Positions 50,388-60,118 of a stretch of 64,000 bases of DNA are shown in pieces. A model generated the notes under the pieces. That model had not been told where the DNA came from and ran no database searches. It worked only from the letters and a program-made list of their open reading frames with translations. The stretch comes from Solwaraspora sp. WMMA2056 (GTDB lineage Bacteria; Actinomycetota; Actinomycetes; Mycobacteriales; Micromonosporaceae). Location of the stretch: assembly GCF_030345095.1 (NCBI RefSeq), contig NZ_CP128360.1, positions 5,704,001 to 5,768,000 on the forward strand, written 5' to 3'. A program made the position numbers and the translations under genes. How positions within the stretch are numbered: position 1 is the stretch's first letter; every line of letters starts with the position of its first letter.

Positions 50388-51938
50388 GTGGCGACCACCC
50401 GCCTGCCCAGCGCCGGCTTCTCCATCACCATCCGGATCAGCATCCCCGCGGACGCGTCGGCGATCGGCCGGCTGACGACCTGTGTCGGCGAGGCGGGGGC
50501 GATCGTGACCGCGCTCGACGTGGTCGACTCCGATCCGGTCAGCGTGGTCGTCGACCTGACCTGTGACACGGCGGACTCGGCGCACGCCGACGACGTGGTC
50601 AAGGAGCTGGAGGCACTCGACGGCGTCGAGGTCCGCAAGGTGTCGGACCGGACGTTCCTGCTGCATCTGGGCGGCAAGATCGAGGTGTCGCCGAAGGTGT
50701 CGCTGCGCAACCGGGACGAACTGTCCCGGGCGTACACGCCGGGCGTGGCCCGGGTCTGTCTGGCGATCGCCGACAATCCGGCCGACGCCCGCCGGTTGAC
50801 CATCAAACGGAACACGGTGGCGGTCGTCACCGACGGGTCGGCGGTCCTCGGACTGGGCAACCTCGGCCCGGCCGCGGCGCTGCCGGTGATGGAGGGCAAG
50901 GCCGCGCTGTTCAAGCGGTTCGGTGACGTCGACGCGTGGCCGGTGGTGCTCGACACCCAGGATCCGGACGAGATCGTGTCGATCGTCCGGGCGATCGCGC
51001 CGGGCTACGGCGGCATCAACCTGGAGGACATCGCCGCGCCGCGCTGCTTCGAGATCGAGTCGAAGCTACGTGAGCTGCTGGACATCCCGGTGTTCCACGA
51101 CGACCAGCACGGGACCGCGATCTGCGTGCTGGCCGCGCTGACCAACGCGCTGCGGGTGGTCGGCAAGCAGCTCGGCGACGTACGGGTGGTGGTGTCCGGG
51201 GCGGGTGCCGCCGGTACGGCGATCATCAAGCTGCTGCTGCGCCAAGGAGTCGGTGACGTCATCGCCTACGACCGTCCCGGTGCGCTGCACCGGGGGCTGT
51301 CCGGGCTGAACCCGACCTGGCAGTGGCTGGCCGAGCACACCAACGTCACCGGCTACGCCGGTGACCTGCCCGGCGCGCTGCGGGGCGCCGACGTGTTCAT
51401 CGGGGTGAGCGCGCCCAACCTGCTGACCGGTGACGACATCGCGACGATGGCCCCCGACTCGATCGTGTTCGCACTGGCGAACCCGGACCCCGAGGTGGAC
51501 CCGCGCGAGGCCCGCAAGTACGCGGCCGTCGTCGCGACGGGGCGGTCCGACCAGCCGAACCAGATCAACAACGTGCTCGCCTTCCCCGGGGTGTTCCGGG
51601 GCATGCTGGACGCCCACGCGGAGTCGTTCACCGACGACATGGCGTTGGCGGCGGCGCGGGCGATCGCGGACGTCGTCGGCGAGGACCGGATCAACCCGAC
51701 GGTGATCGTGCCGAGCGTCTTCGACCCCCGGGTCGCGCCGGCGGTGGCGGCCGCGGTGCGGGCGGCGGCCCAGCAGGCGGCCGCCGTACCGGCGGCGGCG
51801 GTGACCGACGACGGTGCCGGCGGCGGGAGTCCGGTGGCGGCCACCGACGGGGGTCAGGCGACCGGCGGCGGCCCCGCCACGCTGGTGCAGGCCGGGCCGG
51901 CGCTGGTCGAGCAGCAGCCGACGACCGCCGCGCACTGA
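50388..51938 (+). CDS. NAD-dependent malic enzyme with N-terminal ACT domain
   Basis: A protein of 516 residues. The ACT-like domain (1-85; [36 protein letters not shown]) probably binds a small effector. The malic enzyme body follows: [42 protein letters not shown], the metal site [15 protein letters not shown] and [10 protein letters not shown], and the nucleotide loop [12 protein letters not shown]. It decarboxylates malate to pyruvate. A low-complexity tail of about 45 residues ends the protein. GTG 50388 has GGAGGG upstream. The frame stays open about 3.5 kb upstream but only as antisense of other genes. Confidence 0.9.
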   Translation: MATTRLPSAGFSITIRISIPADASAIGRLTTCVGEAGAIVTALDVVDSDPVSVVVDLTCDTADSAHADDVVKELEALDGVEVRKVSDRTFLLHLGGKIEVSPKVSLRNRDELSRAYTPGVARVCLAIADNPADARRLTIKRNTVAVVTDGSAVLGLGNLGPAAALPVMEGKAALFKRFGDVDAWPVVLDTQDPDEIVSIVRAIAPGYGGINLEDIAAPRCFEIESKLRELLDIPVFHDDQHGTAICVLAALTNALRVVGKQLGDVRVVVSGAGAAGTAIIKLLLRQGVGDVIAYDRPGALHRGLSGLNPTWQWLAEHTNVTGYAGDLPGALRGADVFIGVSAPNLLTGDDIATMAPDSIVFALANPDPEVDPREARKYAAVVATGRSDQPNQINNVLAFPGVFRGMLDAHAESFTDDMALAAARAIADVVGEDRINPTVIVPSVFDPRVAPAVAAAVRAAAQQAAAVPAAAVTDDGAGGGSPVAATDGGQATGGGPATLVQAGPALVEQQPTTAAH

Positions 51939-51942
51939 CCCC

Positions 51943-52010
51943 TACGGCGCGGGTCAGCCGACGCCGGTCAGCACCGTACGGCGCGGGTCAGCCGACGCCG
52001 GTCAGCACCG
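51943..52010. repeat. Perfect 34-bp tandem duplication covering the miaA stop codon
   Basis: Units at 51943-51976 and 51977-52010 are identical. The right unit encodes the last residues of MiaA (VLTGVG) and its stop; the left unit lies downstream of miaA and ends 5 bp from the malic enzyme stop. Confidence 0.92.
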
Positions 52011-52941
52011 TACGGGCGACGTCGGTGAGGTCCGCGACCGTACCGGTCAGCCAGTGCACCCGAGGGTCCCGGCGGAACCAGGTGCGCTGGCGGCGGACGA
52101 AGCGCCGGGTCGCCCGCACCGTCTCCGTCCGGGCCTGCGGCTCTTCGTAGACGCCGTCGAGCATCCGGAGCACCTGCTGGTAGCCGAGTGCCCGGCTGGC
52201 CGTGCGGCCCTGCCGCAGGCCCTGCCGGACCAGCGCCTCGGTTTCGGCGACCAGGCCGTCGGCCCACATCCGGTCGACCCGGCGGGCGATCCGCTCGTCG
52301 AGTTCGTCGGTGGGCAGGTCCACCCCGAGCTGCACCGCGTCGTAGTAGGGCACCGGGTCCGGCAGGGCGGCGGTGAACGGGCGGCCGGTCAGCTCGACCA
52401 CTTCGAGCGCGCGGACGATCCGCCGACCGTTGCTCGGCGAGATGGCGGCGGCGGCTGCCGGGTCGGCGGCGGCGAGTCGGGCGTGCAGCGGCGCCGGGCC
52501 CAGGGTCGCCAGTTCGCTTTCGAGCTGGTCGCGCAGCGCCGGGTCGGTGCCGGGGAAGTCGAACTTCTCCAGGACCGCCCGGACGTACAGGCCGGAGCCG
52601 CCGACCAGCAGCGGAAGTCGCCCACGGCGGTGGATGTCGTCGATCGCCGTTCTGGCCAGCCGCTGGTACTCGGCGACGCTGGCGGCCACGGTGACCGGCC
52701 AGATGTCCAGCAGGTGGTGGGGCACGCCGGCCCGTTCGTCCGGGGTGAGTTTCGCGGTGCCGATGTCCAGGCCCTGGTAGAGCTGCATCGAGTCGGCGTT
52801 GACCACTTCGGCGTCCAGTGCCTGGGCGAGCGCGATGCTCAGCGCGGACTTGCCGGCTGCGGTCGGGCCGACGATTGCCACGACCCGGCCGGCCCGCGCC
52901 GTCGGGTCCGGGCCGTGGCCGGGGCGGTCCTGGTCGGTCAC
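51988..52941 (-). CDS. miaA: MiaA, tRNA dimethylallyltransferase
   Basis: A protein of 317 residues. The P-loop AIVGPTAAGKSALSIALA, then DAEVVNADSMQLYQGLDIGTAKL, the PHHLLDI segment, VGGSGLYVRAVL and the tRNA-contacting SRALGYQQVL and RRFVRRQRTWFRRD define the family. It adds an isopentenyl group to A37 of tRNAs reading U-starting codons; MiaB, also in this window, completes the modification. GTG 52941 overlaps the preceding stop (GTGA). No dapF gene lies between it and hflX. Confidence 0.95.
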   Translation of the reverse strand: MTDQDRPGHGPDPTARAGRVVAIVGPTAAGKSALSIALAQALDAEVVNADSMQLYQGLDIGTAKLTPDERAGVPHHLLDIWPVTVAASVAEYQRLARTAIDDIHRRGRLPLLVGGSGLYVRAVLEKFDFPGTDPALRDQLESELATLGPAPLHARLAAADPAAAAAISPSNGRRIVRALEVVELTGRPFTAALPDPVPYYDAVQLGVDLPTDELDERIARRVDRMWADGLVAETEALVRQGLRQGRTASRALGYQQVLRMLDGVYEEPQARTETVRATRRFVRRQRTWFRRDPRVHWLTGTVADLTDVARTVLTGVG

Positions 52942-53774
52942 GTGTGCTGCCACGAGGCCACAAAGTACGCCACCCCGTAGGGAGCGGCGTACCAGTGCAG
53001 TCGGCCCGCCCACCCGGCGGTCGACCCGGCGGCCGCGCCGGCGGTCACCTGCCAGGCCGCGCGGCCGGCGACCCGCAGTTCGGCGGCGACCTGCGGGTCG
53101 AGCGCCGCCAACGCGCGGTGGTCGGCACCGGCCAGCGCCGTACCCACCCGGTCGTCGAAGGGTTCGGCACGCTCGTCGTGGTACCCGGGGGCGGCGGCCC
53201 CCCGGCACGCCGAGCCGTCCCCCATCACCAGGGCCGCCCAGGCGGTGGGGTCGGCGGCGAGGTGCTGGCCGAACCGGCGGCAGTCGGCCGCCGACGCCTC
53301 GTCCGGCACCGCGACCAGCTCGATGGTGTGCCGGCCGCCGTCGAAGCCGTTGCGGGCCAGCAGCCAGGCGGCGACGGTCAGGCTCAGCGGCAACCGGCGA
53401 CCGGATCGCGCCGCAGCGGACCCGGTCGCCGCAGCGGAACCGGTCGCCGCCCGGGTCGGCCGGGCGGGCAGGTCCACGTCGGCCGGTATGCCGTAGGGCC
53501 GGAAGCTGGCCCGCACCGGCGGTCGGTACACCGGCCAGGCCGGCGAGGAGGTCGGGAGCGTCGGGGCCGCATCGGCCGCCGAGGCCGGGGCCTGGGCCGG
53601 GCCGGGATCCTGACCGCCGATCACCACGATCCGGTCGACCGGGCAGGCGAGCAGTTCGCGTACGGCGGTGTCGGCGGCGGCGCGCAACGCGTCGAGCTCG
53701 CCGGCCGCCCGCCCCGCGCCCTCGGGAACGATCACCGGCGGCTGTGGGCAGAAGGCGGCGTGGATCATCGGCAC
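52938..53774 (-). CDS. Class III extradiol dioxygenase-like (LigB superfamily) protein
   Basis: A protein of about 278 residues. It opens with MIHAAFCPQPPVIVPEGAG and has VDRIVVIGGQDPGPA, VMGDGSACRGAAAPGYHDERAEPFDD and the C-terminal LHWYAAPYGVAYFVASW. It is the LigB-like gene commonly found beside miaA in actinomycetes. Substrate and metal use are unknown. GTG 53774 (giving MPMIHAAF) or ATG 53768 are possible starts. Coupled to miaA by a 4-nt overlap. A degenerate AATGSAAATGSAAA stretch lies at about residue 120. Confidence 0.72.
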   Translation of the reverse strand: MPMIHAAFCPQPPVIVPEGAGRAAGELDALRAAADTAVRELLACPVDRIVVIGGQDPGPAQAPASAADAAPTLPTSSPAWPVYRPPVRASFRPYGIPADVDLPARPTRAATGSAAATGSAAARSGRRLPLSLTVAAWLLARNGFDGGRHTIELVAVPDEASAADCRRFGQHLAADPTAWAALVMGDGSACRGAAAPGYHDERAEPFDDRVGTALAGADHRALAALDPQVAAELRVAGRAAWQVTAGAAAGSTAGWAGRLHWYAAPYGVAYFVASWQHT

Positions 53775-54039
53775 CGGCCTACGGTAGCCGGGATCCGACA
53801 TGGCATTGAGCAATCAGACAGTGACTGTCGGTGCCGCAATTCGGCCCGTTCGGGTACGACTGCCGGGTCGACCCCGGACAAGGACACCGTATGGTCACGG
53901 TCGGCGACAGGCGCTCGACGCGGACAGGGTTGGACCTGTGACAATGCGCGGGGGAAACTTACCCGCAATCTAACTGCGCCGTGGCGGCGTCCATCGAGAG
54001 ATCTCGATCTTGTGGCGCCGGGAGAACGAGGATGGGCAC
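53775..54039. promoter_or_regulatory. Divergent gap with 13-bp palindrome
   Basis: 265 bp between the LigB-like gene and the DUF349 gene. GACAGTGACTGTC at 53817-53829 is a perfect 6-1-6 palindrome of unknown meaning. No consensus promoter was recognised. Confidence 0.4.
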
Positions 54040-55248
54040 ATGAGCGACTGGACTTCCTTCGGACGGGTTGATGCGGACGGCACGGTCTACGTCAAGACCT
54101 CCGAAGGAGAGCGCGCGGTCGGTTCCTGGCAAGCGGGAGCGCCCGAGGAAGGGCTGGCGCACTTCGCCCGCCGGTTCGCCGATCTGGTGACCGAGGTCGA
54201 TCTGACGGAGGCCCGGCTACAGTCCGGCGCCGCAGACGCGACGCATTCGCTCAGCACGATCCGGCGATTGCGGGGCTCACTCGCCGAGGCCCACGTGGTC
54301 GGCGACCTCGACGCGCTCGCGGAGCGGCTGGACAAGCTCACCGCACTCGCCGAGGAGAAGGCGGCACAGGCCAAGGTGGCCCGCGACGCGGCCCGCGCCG
54401 AGGCGTTGGCCCGCAAGACCGCGCTGGTCGAAGAGGCGGAGAAGCTGGCCGCCGAGTCGACCGGCTGGAAGACCGCCGGGGACCGCTTCAAGGAGATCCT
54501 CGACGAGTGGAAGACCATCCGGGGCGTCGACAAGAAGGCCGACGGCGAGTTGTGGAAGCGGTTCGCCGCCGCCCGGGACGGGTTCACCCGCCGCCGGGGT
54601 GCCCACTTCGCGACCCTCGACTCCCAGCGCAAGCAGGCCCAGACCGCCAAGAGCGAGTTGGTCGCCGAGGCGGAGTCGTTGGCCGAGTCGACCGACTGGG
54701 CGGCCACCGCGAACCGGCTCAAGGAGCTGATGGTCCAGTGGAAGGCGGCCCCCCGCGCGTCGAAGGAGGCCGAGCAGAAGCTGTGGGAACGGTTCCGGGC
54801 CGCGCAGGACGCCTTCTTCACCCGCCGCAGCGAGGTCTTCTCGGCCCGCGACGCCGAGCAGCGCGCCAACCTGGAGCGCAAGCAGGCGCTGCTGACCGAG
54901 TTGGAAGCCATCGACGTCGACGCGGATCCGCGTACCGCGCAGGCGAAGCTGCGCGAGGCGCAGGGCCAGTGGCACGACATCGGGCGGGTACCGCGCGAGT
55001 CCCAGGCCGGCCTGGACCGTCGGCTGCGGGCCGTCGAGGACCGGGTACGCGAGGCGATGGACTCGGCCTGGCGACGGACCGAGCCGTCGGCCAACCCGCT
55101 GCTGACCCAGATGCGCGAGCAGGTCGCCGAGGCCGAGCAGCGGCTGGCCCGCGCCCGGGCCGCCGGTGACGCGAAGCGGATCCGCGAAGCGGAGAAGGCC
55201 CTCGCCGGCAAGCGACAGTTCCTCGCCCTCGCGGAGCAGGCCAGATAG
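54040..55248 (+). CDS. DUF349 coiled-coil protein
   Basis: A protein of 402 residues and almost entirely alpha-helical. After a short beta-rich start (WTSFGRVDADGTVYVKTSEGERAVGSW) come three DUF349 repeats, each with a (W)KTAGDRFKEILDEWKTIRGVDKKADGELWKRFAAARDGF-like pattern (about 140-190, 215-265, 290-345), then a coiled-coil tail. Cytoplasmic; no enzymatic motif. The family is widespread in actinomycetes next to miaA/miaB and its role is unknown. ATG 54040. Confidence 0.85.
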   Translation: MSDWTSFGRVDADGTVYVKTSEGERAVGSWQAGAPEEGLAHFARRFADLVTEVDLTEARLQSGAADATHSLSTIRRLRGSLAEAHVVGDLDALAERLDKLTALAEEKAAQAKVARDAARAEALARKTALVEEAEKLAAESTGWKTAGDRFKEILDEWKTIRGVDKKADGELWKRFAAARDGFTRRRGAHFATLDSQRKQAQTAKSELVAEAESLAESTDWAATANRLKELMVQWKAAPRASKEAEQKLWERFRAAQDAFFTRRSEVFSARDAEQRANLERKQALLTELEAIDVDADPRTAQAKLREAQGQWHDIGRVPRESQAGLDRRLRAVEDRVREAMDSAWRRTEPSANPLLTQMREQVAEAEQRLARARAAGDAKRIREAEKALAGKRQFLALAEQAR

Positions 55249-55255
55249 CCCCAGC

Positions 55256-55274
55256 ATCGTCGCCCGTCGACGAT
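55256..55274 (+). terminator. Short hairpin after DUF349 gene
   Basis: ATCGTCG-CCCGT-CGACGAT is a perfect 7-bp stem 8 nt past the stop codon. Confidence 0.45.
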
Positions 55275-55452
55275 CACCGACTCGCTTGACGCCGATCCCC
55301 GTTCCCCCTCGAACGGCGGATGCGCCTCGATGCCGTCGGCCGCGATCAACAGCAGCGGCCGACGGCCGGTGCGTCCTGTGCACTGGTCGACGTCGTCGGT
55401 TTGCGGACCAGGCAGGCGGATCGTCCCCGCCCGGTCTCCGCTCAACCTCCCT

Positions 55453-55495
55453 TTGACATCTGTGTAGGTCTATGTTTTGCTAGGAAAGCGCTTCC
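55453..55495 (+). promoter_or_regulatory. Pectate lyase promoter with LacI-type operator
   Basis: TTGACA at 55453-55458 is a consensus -35; a -10 at 17-bp spacing would be TTTGCT (55476-55481). GGAAAGCGCTTCC at 55483-55495 is a near-palindrome around AGCGCT, the usual core for LacI-family sugar repressors in actinomycetes, and would overlap the transcription start. A leader of about 135 nt follows, with AAGGAG before the gene. The rest of the 382-bp gap (55249-55452) shows nothing else. Confidence 0.55.
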
Positions 55496-55630
55496 CCACA
55501 TCGTCCAACGGGGAAAGCCATCCTTCCATTCCCCATGGCAGGACGCGCCGTCGGCGCTACACAACCGAGCCAACCGGGCTGGCTCCTTCCCACCGGCAAC
55601 GCACCCGCCTATGCGTAAGGAGATCCCACA

Positions 55631-56983
55631 ATGCACGTAGTACGGCGCCCCACCGCGCTGATCACCAGTGCGATCGCGGCTGTTGCCCTGACCGGGGCAG
55701 CCACGGTCGTCAGCGCAACCACCGCCCACGCCGCCACCGGTTGCCGAGTAGACTACTCGGTCGCCTCCCAATGGCAGGGTGGCTTCACCGGCAACGTCGT
55801 CCTCACCAATCTCGGCGACTCGATGTCGTCCTGGTCACTGCAGTGGACCTTCAACTCGGGCCAGCAGATCACTCAGGCGTGGAACGCCGAAATCTCGCAG
55901 AGCGGAAGCTCGGTCACCGCCCGCAACGTGAGCTACAACGGCAACCTCGCCTCGAACGCAAGCGTTTCGTTCGGCTTCAACGGCTCGTGGAACTCGTCGA
56001 ACCCGGTGCCGAGCAACTTCAGTCTGAACGGGGTGGCCTGCAACGGTGGCACCAGTCCGACCACCCCACCGCCCAACCCGACCACCCCACCGCCCAACCC
56101 GACCACCCCACCACCCGGACAGACGCCGACCGGCCTGGTTGGCTGGGCCACTCAGAACGGTGGCACCACTGGCGGCGGCAACGCCTCCCCGACCACCGTC
56201 ACCAGCTCGTCGGCGTTGTCCTCGGCGATCAGCGGATCCGGCTCCGCCGTCATCCGCGTCTCCGGCACGATCTCCTGCTCCGGCATGCTGAACGTCGGTA
56301 GCAACAAGACGATCGTCGGCATCGGCTCCTCGGCCACGATCTCCGGCTGCGGATTCAACATCAGCAACCAACGGAACGTGATCATCCGCAACATCAACTT
56401 CCGCAACTGGAACGACGACGCCATCAACGTCCAGACCGAATCCACCAACGTCTGGGTCGACCACAACAGCTTCACCAACGGGTACGACGGAGCCGTGGAC
56501 ATCAAGCGCGGTTCCGACTACATCACGGTGTCGTGGAACCGCGTCTTCAACCACGGCAAGTCGATGCTGCTCGGCCACTCGGACAACAACGCCAGCCAGG
56601 ACCGCGGTCATTTGCGGGTGACCTACCACCACAACTGGTTCGACGGCTCCGGTTCCCGGCACCCGCGGGTCCGCTTCGGCAACCCGGTGCACGTGTTCAA
56701 CAACTACTACTACGACAACGACTACGGCGTCGCCTCCACCATGGGTGCCGGCGTGCTCGTCGAGGGCAACTACTTCGAGAACGTCGACGACCCGACCCAC
56801 GTGGGCTACGCCAGCTCGGGCCCGGGCACGCTCGTCGCCCGCAACAACCACTTTGTCAACTCCGGCACCCCGGAAACCTCCGGGAGCGTGGCGAGCATCC
56901 CGTACTCGTACTCGCTGACCAGCGCCAGCCAGGTCAAGTCCGTCGTCACGAACGGCGCCGGCACCGGAAAGATCGGTCTCTGA
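55631..56983 (+). CDS. Secreted pectate lyase (PL1) with N-terminal CBM2
   Basis: A protein of 450 residues. Signal peptide (1-35, ending TTAHAA), CBM2 (about 36-140; CRVDYSVASQWQGGFTGNVVLTN to FSLNGVAC) for binding cellulose, a Pro/Thr linker with NPTTPPP repeats, then the PL1 beta-helix. Catalytic and calcium features include WVDHNSFTNGYDGAVDIKRGSDYITVSWN and SRHPRVRFGNPVHVFNNYYY (R-x-P-x-x-R). It cleaves pectate outside the cell. ATG 55631 follows AAGGAGATC. Sandwiched between core genes, it looks like an accessory insertion. A strong terminator follows. Confidence 0.93.
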   Translation: MHVVRRPTALITSAIAAVALTGAATVVSATTAHAATGCRVDYSVASQWQGGFTGNVVLTNLGDSMSSWSLQWTFNSGQQITQAWNAEISQSGSSVTARNVSYNGNLASNASVSFGFNGSWNSSNPVPSNFSLNGVACNGGTSPTTPPPNPTTPPPNPTTPPPGQTPTGLVGWATQNGGTTGGGNASPTTVTSSSALSSAISGSGSAVIRVSGTISCSGMLNVGSNKTIVGIGSSATISGCGFNISNQRNVIIRNINFRNWNDDAINVQTESTNVWVDHNSFTNGYDGAVDIKRGSDYITVSWNRVFNHGKSMLLGHSDNNASQDRGHLRVTYHHNWFDGSGSRHPRVRFGNPVHVFNNYYYDNDYGVASTMGAGVLVEGNYFENVDDPTHVGYASSGPGTLVARNNHFVNSGTPETSGSVASIPYSYSLTSASQVKSVVTNGAGTGKIGL

Positions 56984-56995
56984 CCCGATGACGTC

Positions 56996-57028
56996 CGCCT
57001 CCCGGCCGCATCGTGCGGCCGGGAGGCG
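56996..57028. terminator. Strong bidirectional terminator between pectate lyase gene and miaB
   Basis: CGCCTCCCGGCCGC-ATCGT-GCGGCCGGGAGGCG is a perfect 14-bp stem in the convergent gap. Confidence 0.75.
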
Positions 57029-57074
57029 GCGCGTCCGCCGTCGGACATCAGGCGGAGGCTTTCAGGCGACGGGC

Positions 57075-58577
57075 TCAGCGGTCGCAGGCCGAGGCGGTGA
57101 CCGGGGCCGGCGGCGGTGCACCGATCGTCGGCAGACCCAGCAGCACGCCACCGGCGGTACGCGGCGCACGGCCCGCTTCGTACGCGTCACCGGCCCGGGT
57201 CCGGCGGTGCGCGACCGGCTCGCCGTCGGCGTTGAGGTGATGCGGCGCGGCGTAGCTGACCACGGTCTCGACGATGTCGCCGGGACGGATCAGGCCGGCG
57301 AGTGAACCGGCGTCGAAGTGCACCAGTCGACCGTCCCGGGCCCGCCCGGAGTGCCGGCCGGTGCGCTCGTCCTTGCGTCCCTCGCCGACCGCGACGAGGA
57401 CCTCCACGCGTTGGCCGACCAGCCGGCGGTTCTCCGCCCAGGTGATCTCCTCCAGGCAGGCGATCAGTCGCTCGTACCGCTGCTGCACCACTGCCTTCGG
57501 CAACTGGTCGGGCAGCGCCGCCGCCGGCGTACCGGGGCGTTTCGAGTACTGGAAGGTGAACGCCGAGGCGAACCGGGCGGCCCGGACCACCTCGAGGGTT
57601 CGCTCGAAGTCCTCCTCGGTCTCCCCGGGGAACCCGACGATGATGTCCGTGGTGATCGCCGCGTCCGGCATCGCGGCGCGGACCTTGTCGATGATGCCGA
57701 GGTAGCGGTCGGCGCGGTACGACCGGCGCATCGCCCGCAGCACCGCGTCGGATCCGGACTGCAGCGGCATGTGCAGCGAATGGCAGACGTTGGCGGTCTC
57801 GGCCATCGCGGCGATCACGTCGTCGGTGAAGTCCTTCGGGTGCGGGCTGGTGAACCGGACCCGTTCCAGCCCGTCGACCTCGCCGCAGGCGCGCAGCAGT
57901 TTGCCGAACGCGAACCGGTCGCCGAACTCCACACCGTAGGAGTTGACGTTCTGCCCGAGCAGCGTCACCTCCAGCACGCCCTCGGCGACCAGCGCCCGCA
58001 CCTCGGCGAGAACGTCGCCGGGGCGGCGGTCCTTCTCCCGGCCACGCAGCGACGGCACGATGCAGAAGGTGCAGGTGTTGTTGCAGCCGACCGAGATGGA
58101 CACCCAGCCGGCGTAGGTCGACTCCCGACGCGCCGGCAGGGTGGAGGGGAAGACCTCCAGGGATTCGAGGATCTCCACCTCGGCGGTGGCGTTGTGCCGG
58201 GCCCGGTCGAGCAGCGCCGGCAGGGCGCCGATGTTGTGCGTACCGAAGACGACGTCGACCCAGGGGGCGCGGCGGACGATCTCGCTGCGGTCCTTCTGCG
58301 CCAGGCAGCCGCCGACGGCGATCTGCATCTGCGGGTGCGCGTCCTTGACCGGCCGCAGATGGCCGAGGTTTCCGTACAGCCGGTTGTCGGCGTTCTCCCG
58401 CACCGCGCAGGTGTTGAAGACGACGACGTCTGGGTCGTCGGACTCCCCCGCCCGGACGTAGCCGGCCGATTCCAGCAGGCCGGAGATCCGTTCGGAGTCG
58501 TGCACGTTCATCTGGCAACCGTAGGTGCGCACCTGGTAGGTACGCGGGTGGCGGGCGTGTGCTGCGCTGGTAGTCAT
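57075..58577 (-). CDS. miaB: MiaB, tRNA-2-methylthio-N6-dimethylallyladenosine synthase
   Basis: A protein of 500 residues. The N-terminal UPF0004 domain has three cluster cysteines ([21 protein letters not shown]). The radical SAM domain has [18 protein letters not shown], with CxxxCxxC for the second 4Fe-4S cluster. A TRAM domain ([16 protein letters not shown] to [16 protein letters not shown]) follows. It methylthiolates the i6A37 made by MiaA. ATG 58577. It converges on the pectate lyase gene. Confidence 0.95.
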   Translation of the reverse strand: MTTSAAHARHPRTYQVRTYGCQMNVHDSERISGLLESAGYVRAGESDDPDVVVFNTCAVRENADNRLYGNLGHLRPVKDAHPQMQIAVGGCLAQKDRSEIVRRAPWVDVVFGTHNIGALPALLDRARHNATAEVEILESLEVFPSTLPARRESTYAGWVSISVGCNNTCTFCIVPSLRGREKDRRPGDVLAEVRALVAEGVLEVTLLGQNVNSYGVEFGDRFAFGKLLRACGEVDGLERVRFTSPHPKDFTDDVIAAMAETANVCHSLHMPLQSGSDAVLRAMRRSYRADRYLGIIDKVRAAMPDAAITTDIIVGFPGETEEDFERTLEVVRAARFASAFTFQYSKRPGTPAAALPDQLPKAVVQQRYERLIACLEEITWAENRRLVGQRVEVLVAVGEGRKDERTGRHSGRARDGRLVHFDAGSLAGLIRPGDIVETVVSYAAPHHLNADGEPVAHRRTRAGDAYEAGRAPRTAGGVLLGLPTIGAPPPAPVTASACDR

Positions 58578-58620
58578 GACAGGGGACAGCGTAGCCGCCG
58601 CCGCGGCACCGGTGTCACGC

Positions 58621-59121
58621 TCAGGCGGCCGCCCGGGCCGGCACCACCGAGTCCGGTCCCCAGCGGGACGCGCCGCAGGACACGCCGTTGTGACAGCCGG
58701 GGTCGACGAGGCTGCACGGGCGCAGGTTGCTGCGCTGGTCGCCGTAGCTGGTCGGCTCGATGTCCAGGTGCACCGGGCGCATCGTGCCGTCCGGCGAGAT
58801 CAGCAGGTGCCGGCTGGGGTCGAGGGTGTCGTCGGGCAGCACACAGCGCCGGCGTACCCGGCGGGCGAACGCGGCGAGCACCCGGGTTTCGGACAGTTCC
58901 GCCGGGGCGGCGTAGCAGTCGACCGTCACCGGGAACTCCCCGGCGCCCTGCCAGACGTCGCAGAGCACCGCGTCGTCGGGGAACTGGTCCGCGACGGCGT
59001 CACTGAGCGCGACCACCGGCCGGCCCAGTACGGCCGTGAGGCCGGCTCGAATCTGACCGGGGGTGAGCGGCCCGTCAACGGACCAGTTCCACAGCGCGGC
59101 GCGAAACGGTGCAATCGCCAT
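58621..59121 (-). CDS. Conserved hypothetical protein
   Basis: A protein of 166 residues, not recognised. It contains [39 protein letters not shown], an acidic middle and a C-terminal region with several cysteines ([27 protein letters not shown]). No signal peptide or membrane helix is visible. Codon use matches its neighbours. It lies upstream of miaB on the same strand, 43 bp away, and is divergent from gluA. ATG 59121. Confidence 0.6.
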   Translation of the reverse strand: MAIAPFRAALWNWSVDGPLTPGQIRAGLTAVLGRPVVALSDAVADQFPDDAVLCDVWQGAGEFPVTVDCYAAPAELSETRVLAAFARRVRRRCVLPDDTLDPSRHLLISPDGTMRPVHLDIEPTSYGDQRSNLRPCSLVDPGCHNGVSCGASRWGPDSVVPARAAA

Positions 59122-59268
59122 ACGATCATGTTGCCGGGGCGGCCGCGACTACGCGGCGTGTGTTATCGCTCCGTGACCATTCGAGTTGCCTTCCGACACA
59201 CAGCCCCGCCTAAAGTGGCGGGACGGTCGTGAGGTGGCCTCGCCGATCGCCGGCACAGGGGACGGTGC

Positions 59269-60036
59269 ATGACAGGACGGAGCTCGACGGTGACGACCAG
59301 TGAACCTCTCATCGTGCTCAGTGGGGTCAACAAGTGGTTCGGCCCGCTGCACGTCCTCGACGATGTCGACCTGTCGGTCCACCGGGGCGAGGTCGTGGTG
59401 GTGATCGGCCCGTCGGGTTCCGGCAAGTCCACGCTGTGCCGGGCGATCAACCGGCTGGAGCCGATCAACTCCGGCACGATCCTGTTCGACGGTCGACCGC
59501 TGCCGGCCGAGGGCCGCGCGTTGGCCCGGCTGCGCAGCGAGGTCGGCATGGTGTTCCAGTCGTTCAACCTCTTCGCGCACAAGACGATCCTGGAGAACGT
59601 CACGCTCGGTCCGGTCAAGGTGCGCCGGGAGAAGCCGGCGGCGGTCCGGGAACGTGCCCTGCAGTTGCTCGACCGGGTCGGCATCGCCAACCAGGCCGAC
59701 AAGTACCCGGCGCAGCTCTCCGGCGGCCAGCAGCAGCGGGCGGCGATCGCCCGGGCGTTGGCGATGCAGCCGAAGGCGATGCTGTTCGACGAGCCGACCA
59801 GTGCCCTCGACCCGGAGATGGTCGGCGAGGTGCTGGACGTGATGACCTCACTCGCGGCGGAGGGGATGACGATGGTCGTCGTCACCCACGAGATGGGCTT
59901 CGCCCGGCACGCCGCGAACCGGGTGATCTTCATGGCCGACGGCCAACTGGTCGAGGACGCCCCGCCGACGGAGTTCTTCGCCAACCCGCGTAGTGACCGC
60001 GCCAAGGACTTCCTGTCGAAGATCCTCACGCACTGA
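59269..60036 (+). CDS. gluA: Glutamate-type amino acid ABC transporter ATP-binding protein
   Basis: A protein of 255 residues with all ABC motifs: Walker [11 protein letters not shown]-loop [17 protein letters not shown], signature [15 protein letters not shown], Walker [17 protein letters not shown] and [10 protein letters not shown]. This is the polar amino acid uptake class, near GluA/GlnQ. First gene of gluABCD; ATG 59269. A possible TTGCCT (59186) with TAAAGT (59211) promoter lies upstream but the spacing is long. Confidence 0.9.
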   Translation: MTGRSSTVTTSEPLIVLSGVNKWFGPLHVLDDVDLSVHRGEVVVVIGPSGSGKSTLCRAINRLEPINSGTILFDGRPLPAEGRALARLRSEVGMVFQSFNLFAHKTILENVTLGPVKVRREKPAAVRERALQLLDRVGIANQADKYPAQLSGGQQQRAAIARALAMQPKAMLFDEPTSALDPEMVGEVLDVMTSLAAEGMTMVVVTHEMGFARHAANRVIFMADGQLVEDAPPTEFFANPRSDRAKDFLSKILTH

Positions 60037-60118
60037 CACCGCTTCCGGACATGTTTCATCCATCGTGGAGTCGGCCGCGATCCGGCGGGCTTCCCATCGA
60101 AAAGGAGATCACCGAGCA

